NCBI RefSeq assembly: GCF_023277745.1
Contig: NZ_CP086322.1
Span: 3,038,001 to 3,102,000 of the forward strand
Source: Streptomyces halobius
GTDB lineage: Bacteria; Actinomycetota; Actinomycetes; Streptomycetales; Streptomycetaceae
Length of the DNA stretch: 64,000 nucleotides
Direction of reading: 5' to 3'
Position 1 is the stretch's first letter. The number at the start of each line of letters is the position of its first letter. The notes beneath the pieces are model-generated. The model was not told the DNA's origin, did not search any database, and saw only the letters and a list, made by a program, of their open reading frames with translations. The translations under genes were made by a program, and so were the position numbers. Below are positions 1 through 8,495 of this stretch, in pieces.

Positions 1-33
1 CGAGCCCAGCGCTACGCCGAGCGCAGCGGAAAC

Positions 34-960
34 TCAGCCGAAAACAGCAAGACTCCTCGCCCTCCCGGCGCGATTCTCCACCAGCGCCACAAACGTCCCG
101 TCCGGCCCGAAGGCCGCCACGGGCCCGTCCCCACCGAAGCGCGGCATCGGAATCCGCGCGCCGTTGAGCAACAGGCGCGCGGCCGGCTCGGTGACGTCCC
201 AGCGGGTGAAGGCCGCAGCGGCGGCCTCACCGAGCGGCATGACCGGCAGCCCGGCGCCCTCGGCGTCATCCACCGCATGCTGAATCCGCTCCAGCGTGCG
301 TGCCTGGTCCAGCTTGTACGGGCCCACCCGTGTGCGCCGCAGCGCGGTCAGATGGCCGCCGACGCCGAGCCCGGCGCCCAGGTCGCGGGCCAGCGCGCGG
401 ATGTACGTACCGGACGAGCAGACGACGGAGACCAGCAGATCGGTGACCGGGGTGCCGTCCTCCGCCTCGGTCTCGTGCGCGGAGTGCACCGCGAACGAGG
501 AGACGGTGACCGGCCGGGCCGGGATCTCCACGTCCTCACCGTCCCGGACCCGCGAGTACGACCGCTTGCCGTCGATCTTGATGGCGCTGACCTTCGACGG
601 GATCTGCATGATCTCGCCGGTCAGCGCGGCGATCCCGGCGTCGATGTCCTCGCGGGCCAGGGCGTGCGCCGCCTTCGACGCGGTGATCTCGCCCTCCGCG
701 TCATCGGTGACCGTCGTCTGCCCGAGCCGGATCGTGCCGACGTACTCCTTCTCCGTCAGCGCGAGATGGCCGAGCAGCTTGGTGGCCCGCTCGATGCCCA
801 GGACGAGCACGCCCGTGGCCATCGGGTCGAGCGTGCCGGCATGCCCGACCCGGCGGGTGCGGGCCATGCCCCGCATCTTCGCCACGACGTCGTGCGAAGT
901 GAAGCCGGCCGGCTTGTCGACGATGACAAGGCCTCCCGGCTTGTTGCTCTGCCGCTTCAT
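34..960 (-). CDS. truB: tRNA pseudouridine(55) synthase TruB
   Basis: Isomerises U55 of the tRNA T-loop to pseudouridine. The 308-residue protein has the family N-terminus LVIVDKPAGFTSHDVV and the catalytic box GHAGTLDPMATGVL, in which Asp45 is the nucleophile. The segment SAIKIDGKRSYSRVRDGE follows at about 125-145, and a C-terminal PUA-like region closes the protein. Its ATG lies inside the rbfA stop (ATGA overlap), so it is translationally coupled as the last gene of the rimP-nusA-infB-rbfA operon. Nothing coding is visible in the 33 bases beyond its stop. Identification is secure. Confidence 0.97.
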   Translation of the reverse strand: MKRQSNKPGGLVIVDKPAGFTSHDVVAKMRGMARTRRVGHAGTLDPMATGVLVLGIERATKLLGHLALTEKEYVGTIRLGQTTVTDDAEGEITASKAAHALAREDIDAGIAALTGEIMQIPSKVSAIKIDGKRSYSRVRDGEDVEIPARPVTVSSFAVHSAHETEAEDGTPVTDLLVSVVCSSGTYIRALARDLGAGLGVGGHLTALRRTRVGPYKLDQARTLERIQHAVDDAEGAGLPVMPLGEAAAAAFTRWDVTEPAARLLLNGARIPMPRFGGDGPVAAFGPDGTFVALVENRAGRARSLAVFG

Positions 961-1412
961 TCCGCCGCTGCGCCCTCGTCGTCCTCGTCGTCACCGGGCT
1001 TGCGGTACGGGTCGGCGTCGCCGGCGTACTGGGCGCCCGAGGACACCTCGCGCACCTTGGCGTCCGAGGCCCGCGCCTTGTCGAGCAGGTCCTCGATCGT
1101 CTTGGCGTTCTCCGGCAGGGCGTCCGCCACGAAAGTCAGGGTGGGCGTGAACTTCGTTCCCGCCGCGGCCCCGACCGCGGAGCGCAGGACGCCCTTGGCG
1201 CTTTCCAGCCCGGCGGCCGCGCTGGCACGGTCCTCGTCGTCGCCGTAGACCGTGTAGAAGACCGTCGCCTCCCGCAGGTCGCCGGTGACCCGGGTGTCCG
1301 TGATGGTCACATGCGTACCGAGTCGCGGGTCCTTGATTCCGCGCTGCAGCTTCTGGGCGACCACCTCCCGGATGAGGTCCGCCAGCTTCTTCGCCCGCGC
1401 ATTGTCGGCCAC
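957..1412 (-). CDS. rbfA: 30S ribosome-binding factor A
   Basis: Assembly factor that binds the 30S subunit during 16S rRNA 5'-end maturation and supports cold growth. The 151-residue protein opens VADNARAKKLADLIREVVAQ and contains the family stretch KDPRLGTHVTITDTRVTGDL. The C-terminal tail is acidic (GDDEDDEGAAAE), as is common in actinobacteria. The GTG at 1412 was chosen because it matches the conserved family N-terminus; reading further upstream gives an implausible Cys/Trp-rich extension. It overlaps truB by four bases and follows the DUF503 gene by about 60 bases. Confidence 0.96.
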   Translation of the reverse strand: MADNARAKKLADLIREVVAQKLQRGIKDPRLGTHVTITDTRVTGDLREATVFYTVYGDDEDRASAAAGLESAKGVLRSAVGAAAGTKFTPTLTFVADALPENAKTIEDLLDKARASDAKVREVSSGAQYAGDADPYRKPGDDEDDEGAAAE

Positions 1413-1473
1413 TGGTCCGTCTCCTTCTTGTCTTTCACAATTGTGCTTCCACCGGCGATGACCTGCCCGGTCG

Positions 1474-1773
1474 TCATGACCAGTCGTCTTCGCCGTGCAG
1501 CCGCCGCCGAACCGACAGCAGCTCCACTTCGGGCCGTGCGGCGACCAGGCGCTCGCAGCGGTCCATGACTTCGGTGACATGCCCCGGGTCCCCGGACACC
1601 ACCGCCAGGCCGATGGTGGTCCTGCGGTACAGATCCTGGTCCCCGACCTCCGCGACGCTCACCGCGTACTTGCGGTGCAGCTCGGCGACGATCGGGCGGA
1701 CGACGGAGCGCTTCTCCTTCAGCGACCGGACGTCGCCGAGAAGCAGGTCGAAGGACAGCGTCCCTAGATACAT
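1474..1773 (-). CDS. DUF503 (YlxP-like) protein
   Basis: Small 99-residue protein beginning MYLGTLSFDLLLGDVRSLKE and containing RPIVAELHRKYAVSVAEVGD, the hallmark of DUF503/YlxP. In many Gram-positives this gene sits between infB and rbfA, exactly as here. A role in ribosome maturation is suggested by context and by work on Bacillus YlxP, not by anything visible in this copy. The ATG at 1773 is preferred: the open frame continues upstream through a dispersed intergenic repeat, giving a non-conserved extension. The end GEDDWS is typical. Confidence 0.9.
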   Translation of the reverse strand: MYLGTLSFDLLLGDVRSLKEKRSVVRPIVAELHRKYAVSVAEVGDQDLYRRTTIGLAVVSGDPGHVTEVMDRCERLVAARPEVELLSVRRRLHGEDDWS

Positions 1774-1776
1774 GCA

Positions 1777-1819
1777 GTGGGGGCACCTCCCGGGCCCCTC
1801 TGGGGCCTGGGGGAGGGTC
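1777..1819. repeat. GC-rich dispersed Streptomyces-type repeat upstream of the DUF503 gene
   Basis: Short imperfect inverted repeat just upstream of the DUF503 start. It begins GGGGGCACCTCCC, has a GGGCCCCTCTGGGGCC core, and ends CTGGGGGAGGG. The flanks resemble the element at 33391-33434, which also pairs a GGGG-start with a TTGGGGGAGG-end. By recollection such elements are common in Streptomyces intergenic DNA. It could fold in the infB-ylxP transcript. Family membership is inferred by eye only. Confidence 0.4.
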
Positions 1820-1883
1820 AAGCCACCCGCGGGGCCTTGGGGTTCCTCCCAGCGGTAGCTGGAAGCGTCTGAGTTATTCGAAC

Positions 1884-1949
1884 CGTACACGGAACGACCG
1901 GGGCCGATCGACGGAAATTCCTCCGCCGACCGGCCCCTGACCGTGTACG
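1884..1949 (-). terminator. Extended hairpin just downstream of infB
   Basis: Two nested inverted repeats. The outer arms are CGTACACGG (1884-1892) and CCGTGTACG (1941-1949), perfectly complementary. The inner arms at 1900-1914 and 1923-1937 pair over 15 positions with G-U wobbles, around the loop AAATTCCT. It starts a few bases after the infB stop. No T-run follows, which is usual for high-GC actinobacterial terminators. It may attenuate rather than stop readthrough into ylxP-rbfA-truB. Confidence 0.6.
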
Positions 1950-1952
1950 TGA

Positions 1953-4900
1953 TCAGCCGCGCGGCTTCTCGCGCATCTCGTACGTCGCGATGACGTCGTC
2001 GACCTTGATGTCGTTGAAGTTTCCGAGGTTGATACCACCCTCGAAGCCTTCGCGGATCTCGGTGACGTCGTCCTTGAAGCGGCGCAGACCATCGATGTTG
2101 AGGCTCTCCGCGACGACCTTGCCGTCGCGGACCAGGCGGGCCTTGGTGTTCCGCCTGACCTCGCCGGAGCGGATGATGACACCCGCGATGTTGCCCAGCT
2201 TGGACGACTTGAAGACCTCGCGGATCTCCGCCGTACCGAGCTCGACCTCCTCGTACTCCGGCTTGAGCATGCCCTTGAGGGCCGCCTCGATCTCCTCGAT
2301 CGCCTGGTAGATGACCGAGTAGTAGCGGACGTCGACGCCCTCGCGCTCGGCCATCTGCGTGGCACGGCCTTCGGCGCGCACGTTGAAGCCGATGACGATC
2401 GCGTCGGAGCCGGACGCCAGGTTGATGTCGGACTCCGTTACCGCACCGACGCCGCGGTGCAGCACCCGGATGTCGACCTCTTCGCCGACGTCGAGCTGGA
2501 GCAGCGAGGACTCCAGGGCCTCGACGGAACCAGAAGCGTCGCCCTTGATGATGAGGTTGAGCTGCTGGACCTCGCCGGCCTTGAGGACCTTGTCCAGGTC
2601 CTCCAGCGACACCCGGCGGGTGCGCTTGGCGAAGGCCGCGTTGCGCTCGCGCGCCGCGCGCTTCTCGGCGATCTGGCGGGCCGTACGGTCCTCATCGACC
2701 ACCAGGAAGTTGTCGCCGGCGCCCGGGACGTTGGTCAGACCCAGGACCAGGACGGGGGTCGACGGACCCGCTTCCTCGACGTTGTTGCCCTTGTCGTCGA
2801 GCATCGCCCGGACCCGGCCGTACGCGTCGCCGACGACCATCGTCTCGCCGACGCGCAGCGTGCCGCGCTGGACCAGGACGGTCGCCACGGCGCCACGGCC
2901 GCGGTCGAGGTGGGCCTCGATCGCGATGCCCTGCGCGTCCTGCTCCGCGTTGGCGCGCAGGTCGAGCGCGGCGTCCGCGGTGAGCACGACGGCCTCCAGC
3001 AGGCTGTCGATGTTGACACCGTTCTTGGCGGAGATGTCGACGAACATCGTGTCGCCGCCGTACTCCTCGGCCACCAGACCGAACTCGGTGAGCTGGCCGC
3101 GCACCTTGGTCGGGTCGGCGCCCTCGACGTCGATCTTGTTGACCGCGACCACGATCGGCACCTCGGCCGCCTTGGCGTGGTTCAGCGCCTCGATCGTCTG
3201 CGGCATGACACCGTCGTTGGCCGCCACCACGAGGATCGCGATGTCGGTCGACTTGGCACCACGGGCACGCATGGCGGTGAACGCCTCGTGACCCGGGGTG
3301 TCGATGAAGGTGAGGCGACGCTCTTCGTCGTTGACCTCGGTCGCGACCTGGTACGCACCGATGTGCTGCGTGATGCCGCCGGCCTCGCCCGCGATGACGT
3401 TCGTCTTGCGGATCGCGTCCAGCAGGCGGGTCTTACCGTGGTCGACGTGACCCATGACGGTCACCACCGGCGGACGCGCGACGAGCATCTCCTCGCCGCC
3501 CTCGTTCTCACCGAAGTCGATGTCGAAGGACTCCAGAAGCTCGCGGTCCTCCTCCTCCGGGCTGACGATCTCGACGACGTAGTTCATCTCATCGCCGAGG
3601 AGCTGCAGCGTCTCGTCGGAGACCGACTGGGTCGCGGTGACCATCTCCCCCAGGTTCAGCATGACCTGGACGAGCGACGCCGGGTTGGCGTTGATCTTCT
3701 CCGCGAAGTCCGTCAGCGAGGCACCGCGCGAGAGCCGGACCTTCTGGCCGTTGCCGCGCGGCAGCAGGACGCCGCCGACCGACGGGGCCTGCATGGCCTC
3801 GTACTCCTGGCGCCTCTGGCGCTTCGACTTGCGGCCACGACGCGCCGGACCGCCGGGACGGCCGAACGCACCCTGCGTGCCACCGCGGCCACCGGGGCCG
3901 CCGGGACGACCGCCGAAGCCGGGACGGCCGCCGAAGCCGCCGCCACCGGGACCGCCGCCACCGGGACGACCGGCGAAACCGCCGCCGCCACCGGGACGAC
4001 CGCCGCCGCCACCGGGACGACCGGCGAAACCGCCGCCGCCACCGGGACGACCGCCGCCGCCACCGGGACGACCGGCACCGCCGGGACCGCGGCCGCCGCC
4101 ACCACCACCGGGGCCGGGACGCGGGCCGGCAGCGGGACGCTGCGGCATCATGCCCGGGTTCGGACGGTTACCGCCGCCGGGACGCGGGCCGGCACCGCCG
4201 GGAGCCGCACCCTGCGGACGGGGCATACCACCGGGGGTCGGACGGGCGCCGCCCTGGCCCTGCGGCCGGGGCTGACCGCCCTGGCCACCGGAGCGCGGCG
4301 CGCCACCGGGGCCGCCCTGGCCGCCGGGACGCGGGGCGCCACCGGGACGGGGGGCCTGCGGACGGGCCATGCCCGTGGAGCCACTGGACGTGAAGGGGTT
4401 GTTGCCCGGACGGGGGCCCGGACGGGCACCGCCGGTACGGCCGCCCTGACGGTCGCCGCCGGAACGCGGAGCGCCGCCACGGCCCTGACCGCCCTGCGCG
4501 GGCGACGGACGGCCCGGACGCGGGCCGGGGGTGGCACCGGGACGGGGACCCGACGGAGCGGCCGGCGGAGCCTGGAACTCGGGCTGCGCGGGCGCGGCCG
4601 GAGCGGGCTTGGGTGCCGCCGCCTTCGGGGACGGCGTGGGGCGCGGACCCGGCGTCGGGGCGGGAGTGATCTTGGGGGTTTCGGGGGCCGCCGGGGCGGG
4701 AGCCGCGGGGCCCGGCTTGGGGGCGCCCGGCTTCGGGGCGGCCGGACGCGCCGCCTTCGCCGGCGACGGGGCCGACGGGGACGGCTTGGCGGGGGCCGAC
4801 TTGCGCGGCGCCGCGGGCTTGCCAGAGGCTGCGCGGCCACTGCCGCCGCCTGCCTGGAAAGCGTCGGTCAACTTGCGAACAACCGGCGCCTCGATCGTCG

Positions 4901-5006
4901 AGGACGCCGAACGGACGAATTCACCAAGTTCTTGGAGCTTGGCCATGACGACCTTGCTCTCAACGCCGAACTCCTTGGCGAGTTCGTATACCCGGACCTT
5001 AGCCAC
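1953..5006 (-). CDS. infB: Translation initiation factor IF-2
   Basis: GTPase that places initiator fMet-tRNA on the ribosome. The 1017-residue protein begins [18 protein letters not shown] (IF2 N-terminal module), then has a roughly 300-residue Pro/Ala- and Gly/Arg-rich linker typical of Streptomyces IF-2. The GTPase core follows: G1 GHVDHGKT near residue 515, G3 DTPGHEAF near 570, G4 NKID near 623. The C-terminal domains end in YEMREKPRG. The GTG start at 5006 has the strong Shine-Dalgarno AGAAGGAG. The linker carries perfect DNA repeats, listed separately. Confidence 0.98.
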   Translation of the reverse strand: MAKVRVYELAKEFGVESKVVMAKLQELGEFVRSASSTIEAPVVRKLTDAFQAGGGSGRAASGKPAAPRKSAPAKPSPSAPSPAKAARPAAPKPGAPKPGPAAPAPAAPETPKITPAPTPGPRPTPSPKAAAPKPAPAAPAQPEFQAPPAAPSGPRPGATPGPRPGRPSPAQGGQGRGGAPRSGGDRQGGRTGGARPGPRPGNNPFTSSGSTGMARPQAPRPGGAPRPGGQGGPGGAPRSGGQGGQPRPQGQGGARPTPGGMPRPQGAAPGGAGPRPGGGNRPNPGMMPQRPAAGPRPGPGGGGGGRGPGGAGRPGGGGGRPGGGGGFAGRPGGGGGRPGGGGGFAGRPGGGGPGGGGFGGRPGFGGRPGGPGGRGGTQGAFGRPGGPARRGRKSKRQRRQEYEAMQAPSVGGVLLPRGNGQKVRLSRGASLTDFAEKINANPASLVQVMLNLGEMVTATQSVSDETLQLLGDEMNYVVEIVSPEEEDRELLESFDIDFGENEGGEEMLVARPPVVTVMGHVDHGKTRLLDAIRKTNVIAGEAGGITQHIGAYQVATEVNDEERRLTFIDTPGHEAFTAMRARGAKSTDIAILVVAANDGVMPQTIEALNHAKAAEVPIVVAVNKIDVEGADPTKVRGQLTEFGLVAEEYGGDTMFVDISAKNGVNIDSLLEAVVLTADAALDLRANAEQDAQGIAIEAHLDRGRGAVATVLVQRGTLRVGETMVVGDAYGRVRAMLDDKGNNVEEAGPSTPVLVLGLTNVPGAGDNFLVVDEDRTARQIAEKRAARERNAAFAKRTRRVSLEDLDKVLKAGEVQQLNLIIKGDASGSVEALESSLLQLDVGEEVDIRVLHRGVGAVTESDINLASGSDAIVIGFNVRAEGRATQMAEREGVDVRYYSVIYQAIEEIEAALKGMLKPEYEEVELGTAEIREVFKSSKLGNIAGVIIRSGEVRRNTKARLVRDGKVVAESLNIDGLRRFKDDVTEIREGFEGGINLGNFNDIKVDDVIATYEMREKPRG
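3961..4082 (-). repeat. 51-bp tandem repeat inside infB
   Basis: Two perfect adjacent copies of a 51-bp unit (3961-4011 and 4012-4062) plus a partial third. Each copy encodes a 17-residue Gly/Arg/Pro block in the IF-2 linker with the motif GGGGFAGRP. Because the unit is a multiple of three, copy-number changes keep the reading frame. The block is probably a flexible, low-complexity spacer. Confidence 0.85.
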
Positions 5007-5179
5007 TTCGCTCCTTCTAGGTCCGGGTGTCCACCGGACCGTCGCTACTTCATGGGCGTACTCATCGCGTACTCATCGAGTGCTCATCGCAATCTCGACC
5101 TACTTCCGACTCGCGAGGTACCTGACCGCACGGTTTTCCGTGCGCTGTGCGTTTCTTGCTGTGCTTGGCCATGGCGCCA

Positions 5180-5458
5180 TCAATCAGCGCCCCGCTCGAT
5201 GAACCGACGCAATGCCGTCGTGTCGAACGGTCCCCGGCCCCGGAAGGCTCGGGAGAACGCCCGGCGGCGGACCGCCAGATCGAGGCAGACCAGTGTCGGG
5301 TGCACATAGGCACCCCGGCCGGGCAGCGTACCCCGAGGATCATGGGCACACTCACCCTCGATCACCACGATGCGCAGCAAATCGCCCTTGGCCGCTCGCT
5401 CCCGGCATCCCAGACAGGTGCGCTCAGGGCATGCGCGGGCATGCGTCCGGCCAGACAC
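5180..5458 (-). CDS. YlxR family (DUF448) RNA-binding protein
   Basis: A 92-residue protein with the YlxR signature: ACPERTCLGCRERAAKGDLLR near the N-terminus, then DPRGTLPGRGAYVHP and the C-terminal FSRAFRG. It sits between nusA and infB, the standard ylxR position. Family members are small basic nucleic-acid-binding proteins; proposed roles (transcription regulator, RNase P modulator) come from other species. The start taken is GTG 5458. A strong hairpin separates it from nusA, while infB follows after about 170 bases without an obvious terminator. Confidence 0.92.
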   Translation of the reverse strand: MSGRTHARACPERTCLGCRERAAKGDLLRIVVIEGECAHDPRGTLPGRGAYVHPTLVCLDLAVRRRAFSRAFRGRGPFDTTALRRFIERGAD

Positions 5459-5528
5459 TGCTTAAGTCTACCTCCCCGTGCGGGCTCACCCTTGATGGGG
5501 TAATGCCCGAACAGCTGCTCAGAATTCC

Positions 5529-5581
5529 CGGCGGACGTCCTCGGCGCCACCTTTTTTCCGGTGCGCCGAGGACGTCCGCCG
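5529..5581 (-). terminator. Perfect 19-bp hairpin between nusA and ylxR
   Basis: The left arm 5529-5547 and right arm 5563-5581 are exact 19-base reverse complements (core GGACGTCCTCGGCG). An inner CACC/GGTG pair flanks a T6 loop on the plus strand (A6 in the transcript). It begins seven bases after the nusA stop. No U-run follows on the minus strand. It looks like an intra-operon terminator or attenuator, which would be a natural point for NusA feedback on ylxR-infB. Confidence 0.7.
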
Positions 5582-5587
5582 CAGAGT

Positions 5588-6580
5588 TCAGTCCTGTGGT
5601 GCCTGGTGCTCGGTGTCCGGGCGGATGTCGATCCGCCAGCCCGTGAGACGGGCGGCGAGCCGGGCGTTCTGTCCCTCTTTGCCGATGGCCAGTGACAGCT
5701 GGTAGTCGGGGACGGTGACCCGGGCGGAACGGGCCGCCAGGTCCATGATCTCGACCTTGCTGACCCGGGCCGGCGACAGCGCGTTCGCCACCAGCTCGGC
5801 CGGGTCGTCCGACCAGTCCACGATGTCGATCTTCTCACCGTTCAGCTCGGCCATGACGGCGCGCACCCGGCCGCCCATCGGGCCGATGCAGGCCCCCTTG
5901 GCGTTCAGCCCGGAGCGGGTGGAGCGCACCGCGATCTTGGTGCGGTGGCCGGCCTCCCGTGCGATGGCGGCGATCTCCACCGAGCCGTCCGCGATCTCCG
6001 GGACCTCCATGGCGAAGAGCTTCTTCACCAGATTGGGGTGCGTACGCGACAGCGTCACGGACGGCCCGCGCACACCCTTGACCACTCGGACGACGTATGA
6101 CCGCAGCCGCGTCCCGTGCGCGTAGTCCTCGCCGGGGACCTGCTCCTGCACCGGCAGGATGGCCTCCAGCCTGCCGATGTCGACCAGGATGTTCTTGGGG
6201 TCCTTGCCCTGCTGCACGACACCGGTGACGACATCGCCCTCACGTCCGGCGTACTCGCCGAAGGTGACCTCCTCCTCGGCGTCCCGCAGCCGCTGCAGGA
6301 TGACCTGCTTGGCGGTGGTCGCCGCGATCCGCCCGAAACCGGAGGGGGTGTCGTCGAACTCGCGGGGCTCGGCGCCCTCCGGCACGTCCTGCGGATCTTC
6401 CTTCGCCCACACCGTCACATGCCCGGTGCCGCGGTCCAGCTCCACCCGCGCGTGCCGACGGCTGCCGTCGGTGCGGTGGTATGCGATGAGGAGGGCCGAC
6501 TCGATCGCCTCGACCAGCAGGTCGAACGAGATCTCCTTCTCTCGCACCAGTCCCCGCAGGGCACTCATGTCGATGTCCAC
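5588..6580 (-). CDS. nusA: Transcription termination/antitermination factor NusA
   Basis: RNA-polymerase-associated factor controlling pausing, termination and antitermination. The 330-residue protein has the NusA N-terminal domain ([20 protein letters not shown]), an S1 domain ([20 protein letters not shown] near 135-155) and two KH domains ([20 protein letters not shown] near 230; [20 protein letters not shown] near 290). It lacks the acidic C-terminal repeats of enterobacterial NusA, as in other actinobacteria. The GTG start at 6580 has AGGAGG seven bases upstream, within the rimP 3' end; the rimP stop is two bases away. Confidence 0.97.
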   Translation of the reverse strand: MDIDMSALRGLVREKEISFDLLVEAIESALLIAYHRTDGSRRHARVELDRGTGHVTVWAKEDPQDVPEGAEPREFDDTPSGFGRIAATTAKQVILQRLRDAEEEVTFGEYAGREGDVVTGVVQQGKDPKNILVDIGRLEAILPVQEQVPGEDYAHGTRLRSYVVRVVKGVRGPSVTLSRTHPNLVKKLFAMEVPEIADGSVEIAAIAREAGHRTKIAVRSTRSGLNAKGACIGPMGGRVRAVMAELNGEKIDIVDWSDDPAELVANALSPARVSKVEIMDLAARSARVTVPDYQLSLAIGKEGQNARLAARLTGWRIDIRPDTEHQAPQD

Positions 6581-6582
6581 GG

Positions 6583-7140
6583 CTACGCCTCCTCCTTGTT
6601 CTCGTCGGTTCTGGTCTTGTCGATCTTCTCGTCCTGCCGCGTGTCGCGCTTGTCGGACTTGCGGTTGAACTCCAGCTCGACCCGCGCCTTGGCGATCTCG
6701 TCGAAGGCGATGCGGCGGGAGGTCGGCTTGCGCCCCTTGACGCCCGGGACTTCAAGGTCCAGGGCGGTGTCGTCGACGGCGACGATGCGGGCGACCAGCT
6801 CGCCGGCGCCCGCCTCCACGGTCAGTTGGGCCTTGATGAGGCGTCCGGTGGCGCGGCGGTAGTGCCGCGGCTCGGTCAGCGGCCGGTCGGCGCCGGGTGA
6901 GGACACCTCAAGGGTGTACGGGGCGCCGCCCATCACATCGGTGTCGTCCAGCGCCTGGGATGCCTCGCGGCTCAGCTCGGCGCACTCGTCCAGCTGGACG
7001 CCGTCATCGGAGTCGACCACGATCCTCAGCACCCGCCGCTTGCCCGCCGGTGTCACCTCGATCTCTTCCAGATCCAGGTCTCGCGCGGCGACGAGCGGTT
7101 CAAGCAGTCCGCGCAGCCTCTCGCTCTGGGTGGTGCTCAT
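6583..7140 (-). CDS. rimP: Ribosome maturation factor RimP
   Basis: A 185-residue 30S-assembly factor and first gene of the minus-strand operon. Recognised by [20 protein letters not shown] followed by [20 protein letters not shown] and the diagnostic [20 protein letters not shown]. The C-terminus is strongly charged ([22 protein letters not shown]), a lineage-typical tail. It is followed by nusA after a 2-base gap. The gap upstream is shared with the divergent lipoprotein gene, so operon promoters probably lie in 7141-7290. Confidence 0.95.
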   Translation of the reverse strand: MSTTQSERLRGLLEPLVAARDLDLEEIEVTPAGKRRVLRIVVDSDDGVQLDECAELSREASQALDDTDVMGGAPYTLEVSSPGADRPLTEPRHYRRATGRLIKAQLTVEAGAGELVARIVAVDDTALDLEVPGVKGRKPTSRRIAFDEIAKARVELEFNRKSDKRDTRQDEKIDKTRTDENKEEA

Positions 7141-7218
7141 CCGGGTGACTCCTCGGCCGCGTGTGCTGTTGTGGGTGGGTCGCGTGTCGGGTCAAAGCCT
7201 ATCGGTTCCGGCGGGGTA

Positions 7219-7248
7219 CTGACGATTCCGCGGGCGGTCACGGATACT
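7219..7248 (+). promoter_or_regulatory. Putative sigma-70-type promoter for the lipoprotein gene
   Basis: A -35-like CTGACG (7219-7224) and a -10-like GATACT (7243-7248) are separated by 18 bases, in the divergent gap between rimP and the lipoprotein gene. The predicted start falls some 35-40 bases before the GTG. This rests on pattern reading only. Confidence 0.35.
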
Positions 7249-7291
7249 CTCGCCTGCGGTGATCACAACGGAAGACCCCTGGAAGTGGAAC

Positions 7292-7861
7292 GTGCCGAAC
7301 GTGGCGCTCATGCGCAGAAGAACCCTGCTGGCCGGCACCGCCCTCGGGGGCGCGGCCCTGCTGGCGGGCTGCTCCGAGGAGCCCGGCCCCGAGCAGGACG
7401 AACACTCCTCCGCCGCCAACCGGCTCCGCGAGCGGTCCGCCGCCGACAGCGTGGCGCTGCTGGCGCGCTATGACGCGACGCTGGACGCGCACCCGGACCT
7501 GGAGGCCCGACTGGGGCCGCTGCGCGCCGAAGTCGCCCGGCACGCCGACGCGTTCACCGACGACAGGGCCGGCAAAGCCACCCCTTCCCCCGGCACCACG
7601 CCCTCCGGCCGGCCCGTCCGCCACTCCGGCGCGCCCACATCCGGGCCCTCAGCGGCCACAGGCGAGTCGACGCCCGAGAACGAGCCGGTGCCCGAGGACG
7701 AGAAGGCGGCACGCACCGCGCTCGCCGACACGGAACGGAAGCTGGCCGACGCGCGCACCAAGGCGCTGACCTCCGCGCCGCCGGAGCTGGCCCGGCTGCT
7801 CGCCTCGGTGGCGGCGGCGGGCGCGACACATGCGTACCTCCTGACGGAGGCCGGGGCGTGA
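7292..7861 (+). CDS. Secreted Tat-type lipoprotein of unknown function
   Basis: A protein of about 189 residues. Its N-terminus carries a twin-arginine-like motif, a hydrophobic stretch and a lipobox (MRRRTLLAGTAL then LLAGCSEE), so it is predicted to be exported and lipid-anchored with Cys as the first mature residue. The mature part has Ala/Glu-rich helices separated by a Pro/Thr/Ser-rich linker. I do not recognise a catalytic family. Start choice: GTG 7292 has GGAAG six bases upstream; ATG 7310 at the Arg-Arg motif is the alternative. The ferritin-like gene follows in the same direction, suggesting co-transcription. Confidence 0.7.
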   Translation: MPNVALMRRRTLLAGTALGGAALLAGCSEEPGPEQDEHSSAANRLRERSAADSVALLARYDATLDAHPDLEARLGPLRAEVARHADAFTDDRAGKATPSPGTTPSGRPVRHSGAPTSGPSAATGESTPENEPVPEDEKAARTALADTERKLADARTKALTSAPPELARLLASVAAAGATHAYLLTEAGA

Positions 7862-7945
7862 GGCAGGGCGGGGCGGTGGGAGCAGGCGACCCCCGGCAGG
7901 GGTGCCCGGCCGCCAGGACATGACCAGGGAAGGAGCACGCCCCCG

Positions 7946-8446
7946 ATGACGGGCACCACTCGCGACAAGGACAGCGCGCAGGACGAGCTGACCGCCGTAC
8001 AGGCAGCGCTGGCCGCCGAACATGCCGCCGTGTACGGCTACGGCGTCGTCGGCGGGCGGATCGCCGATGCCCGGCGCAAGGAGGCACAGGCGGCCTACGA
8101 CGCGCATCGCGCGCGCCGGGACGCGCTGCACCGCACCGTGCGTGATCTGGGCGGTAGGCCCGAGGCCGCGGCGGCCGCCTACGAACTGCCCTTCCCCGTA
8201 CCGGACACCGCTGCCGCCGCCCGGCTCGCCGCCGAGCTGGAGGAACGGCTGGCCGCCGTCTACGCGGACCTCGTACGGGCCGGCGGAAAGGAGCGGCGCA
8301 GGGAGGCGGCGGCCGCGCTGCGTGAGGCGGCGGTGCGGTCGGTGCGCTGGCGCGGCAGCGGCGTAGCCTTCCCTGGGCTCCCGGAGCGGGCCACGGCCCC
8401 CGACGCCCCGTCGGGCTCCGCGAGCGCCCCCTCCGACGCGCTCTGA
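7946..8446 (+). CDS. Ferritin-like DUF4439 domain protein
   Basis: A 166-residue, Ala-rich, all-helical protein. It contains ELTAVQAALAAEHAAVYGYG, with the Glu...His-Ala-Ala-Val-Tyr-Gly-Tyr pattern of the DUF4439 ferritin-like family, then ARRKEAQAAYDAHRARRDAL and the end helix EAAVRSVRWRG. Whether it binds metal cannot be judged. It has no signal peptide, unlike the preceding lipoprotein gene. An AAGGAG Shine-Dalgarno precedes the ATG. It lies in a three-gene plus-strand group opposite the rimP operon. Confidence 0.75.
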   Translation: MTGTTRDKDSAQDELTAVQAALAAEHAAVYGYGVVGGRIADARRKEAQAAYDAHRARRDALHRTVRDLGGRPEAAAAAYELPFPVPDTAAAARLAAELEERLAAVYADLVRAGGKERRREAAAALREAAVRSVRWRGSGVAFPGLPERATAPDAPSGSASAPSDAL

Positions 8447-8495
8447 ACGACCGGCCGCACGCGGCCACCGCCCCCACGAAAGGGACAGCTCACGC

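Noticed and set aside
277..1248. Long open frames on the plus strand opposite truB and rbfA
   Set aside because: They are antisense shadows typical of GC-rich third positions; no family motif or Shine-Dalgarno supports them, and the minus-strand genes are unambiguous.
2457..5309. 950-codon plus-strand open frame opposite infB
   Set aside because: Low-complexity Thr/Ala/Gly repeats mirror the infB linker; no recognisable domain.
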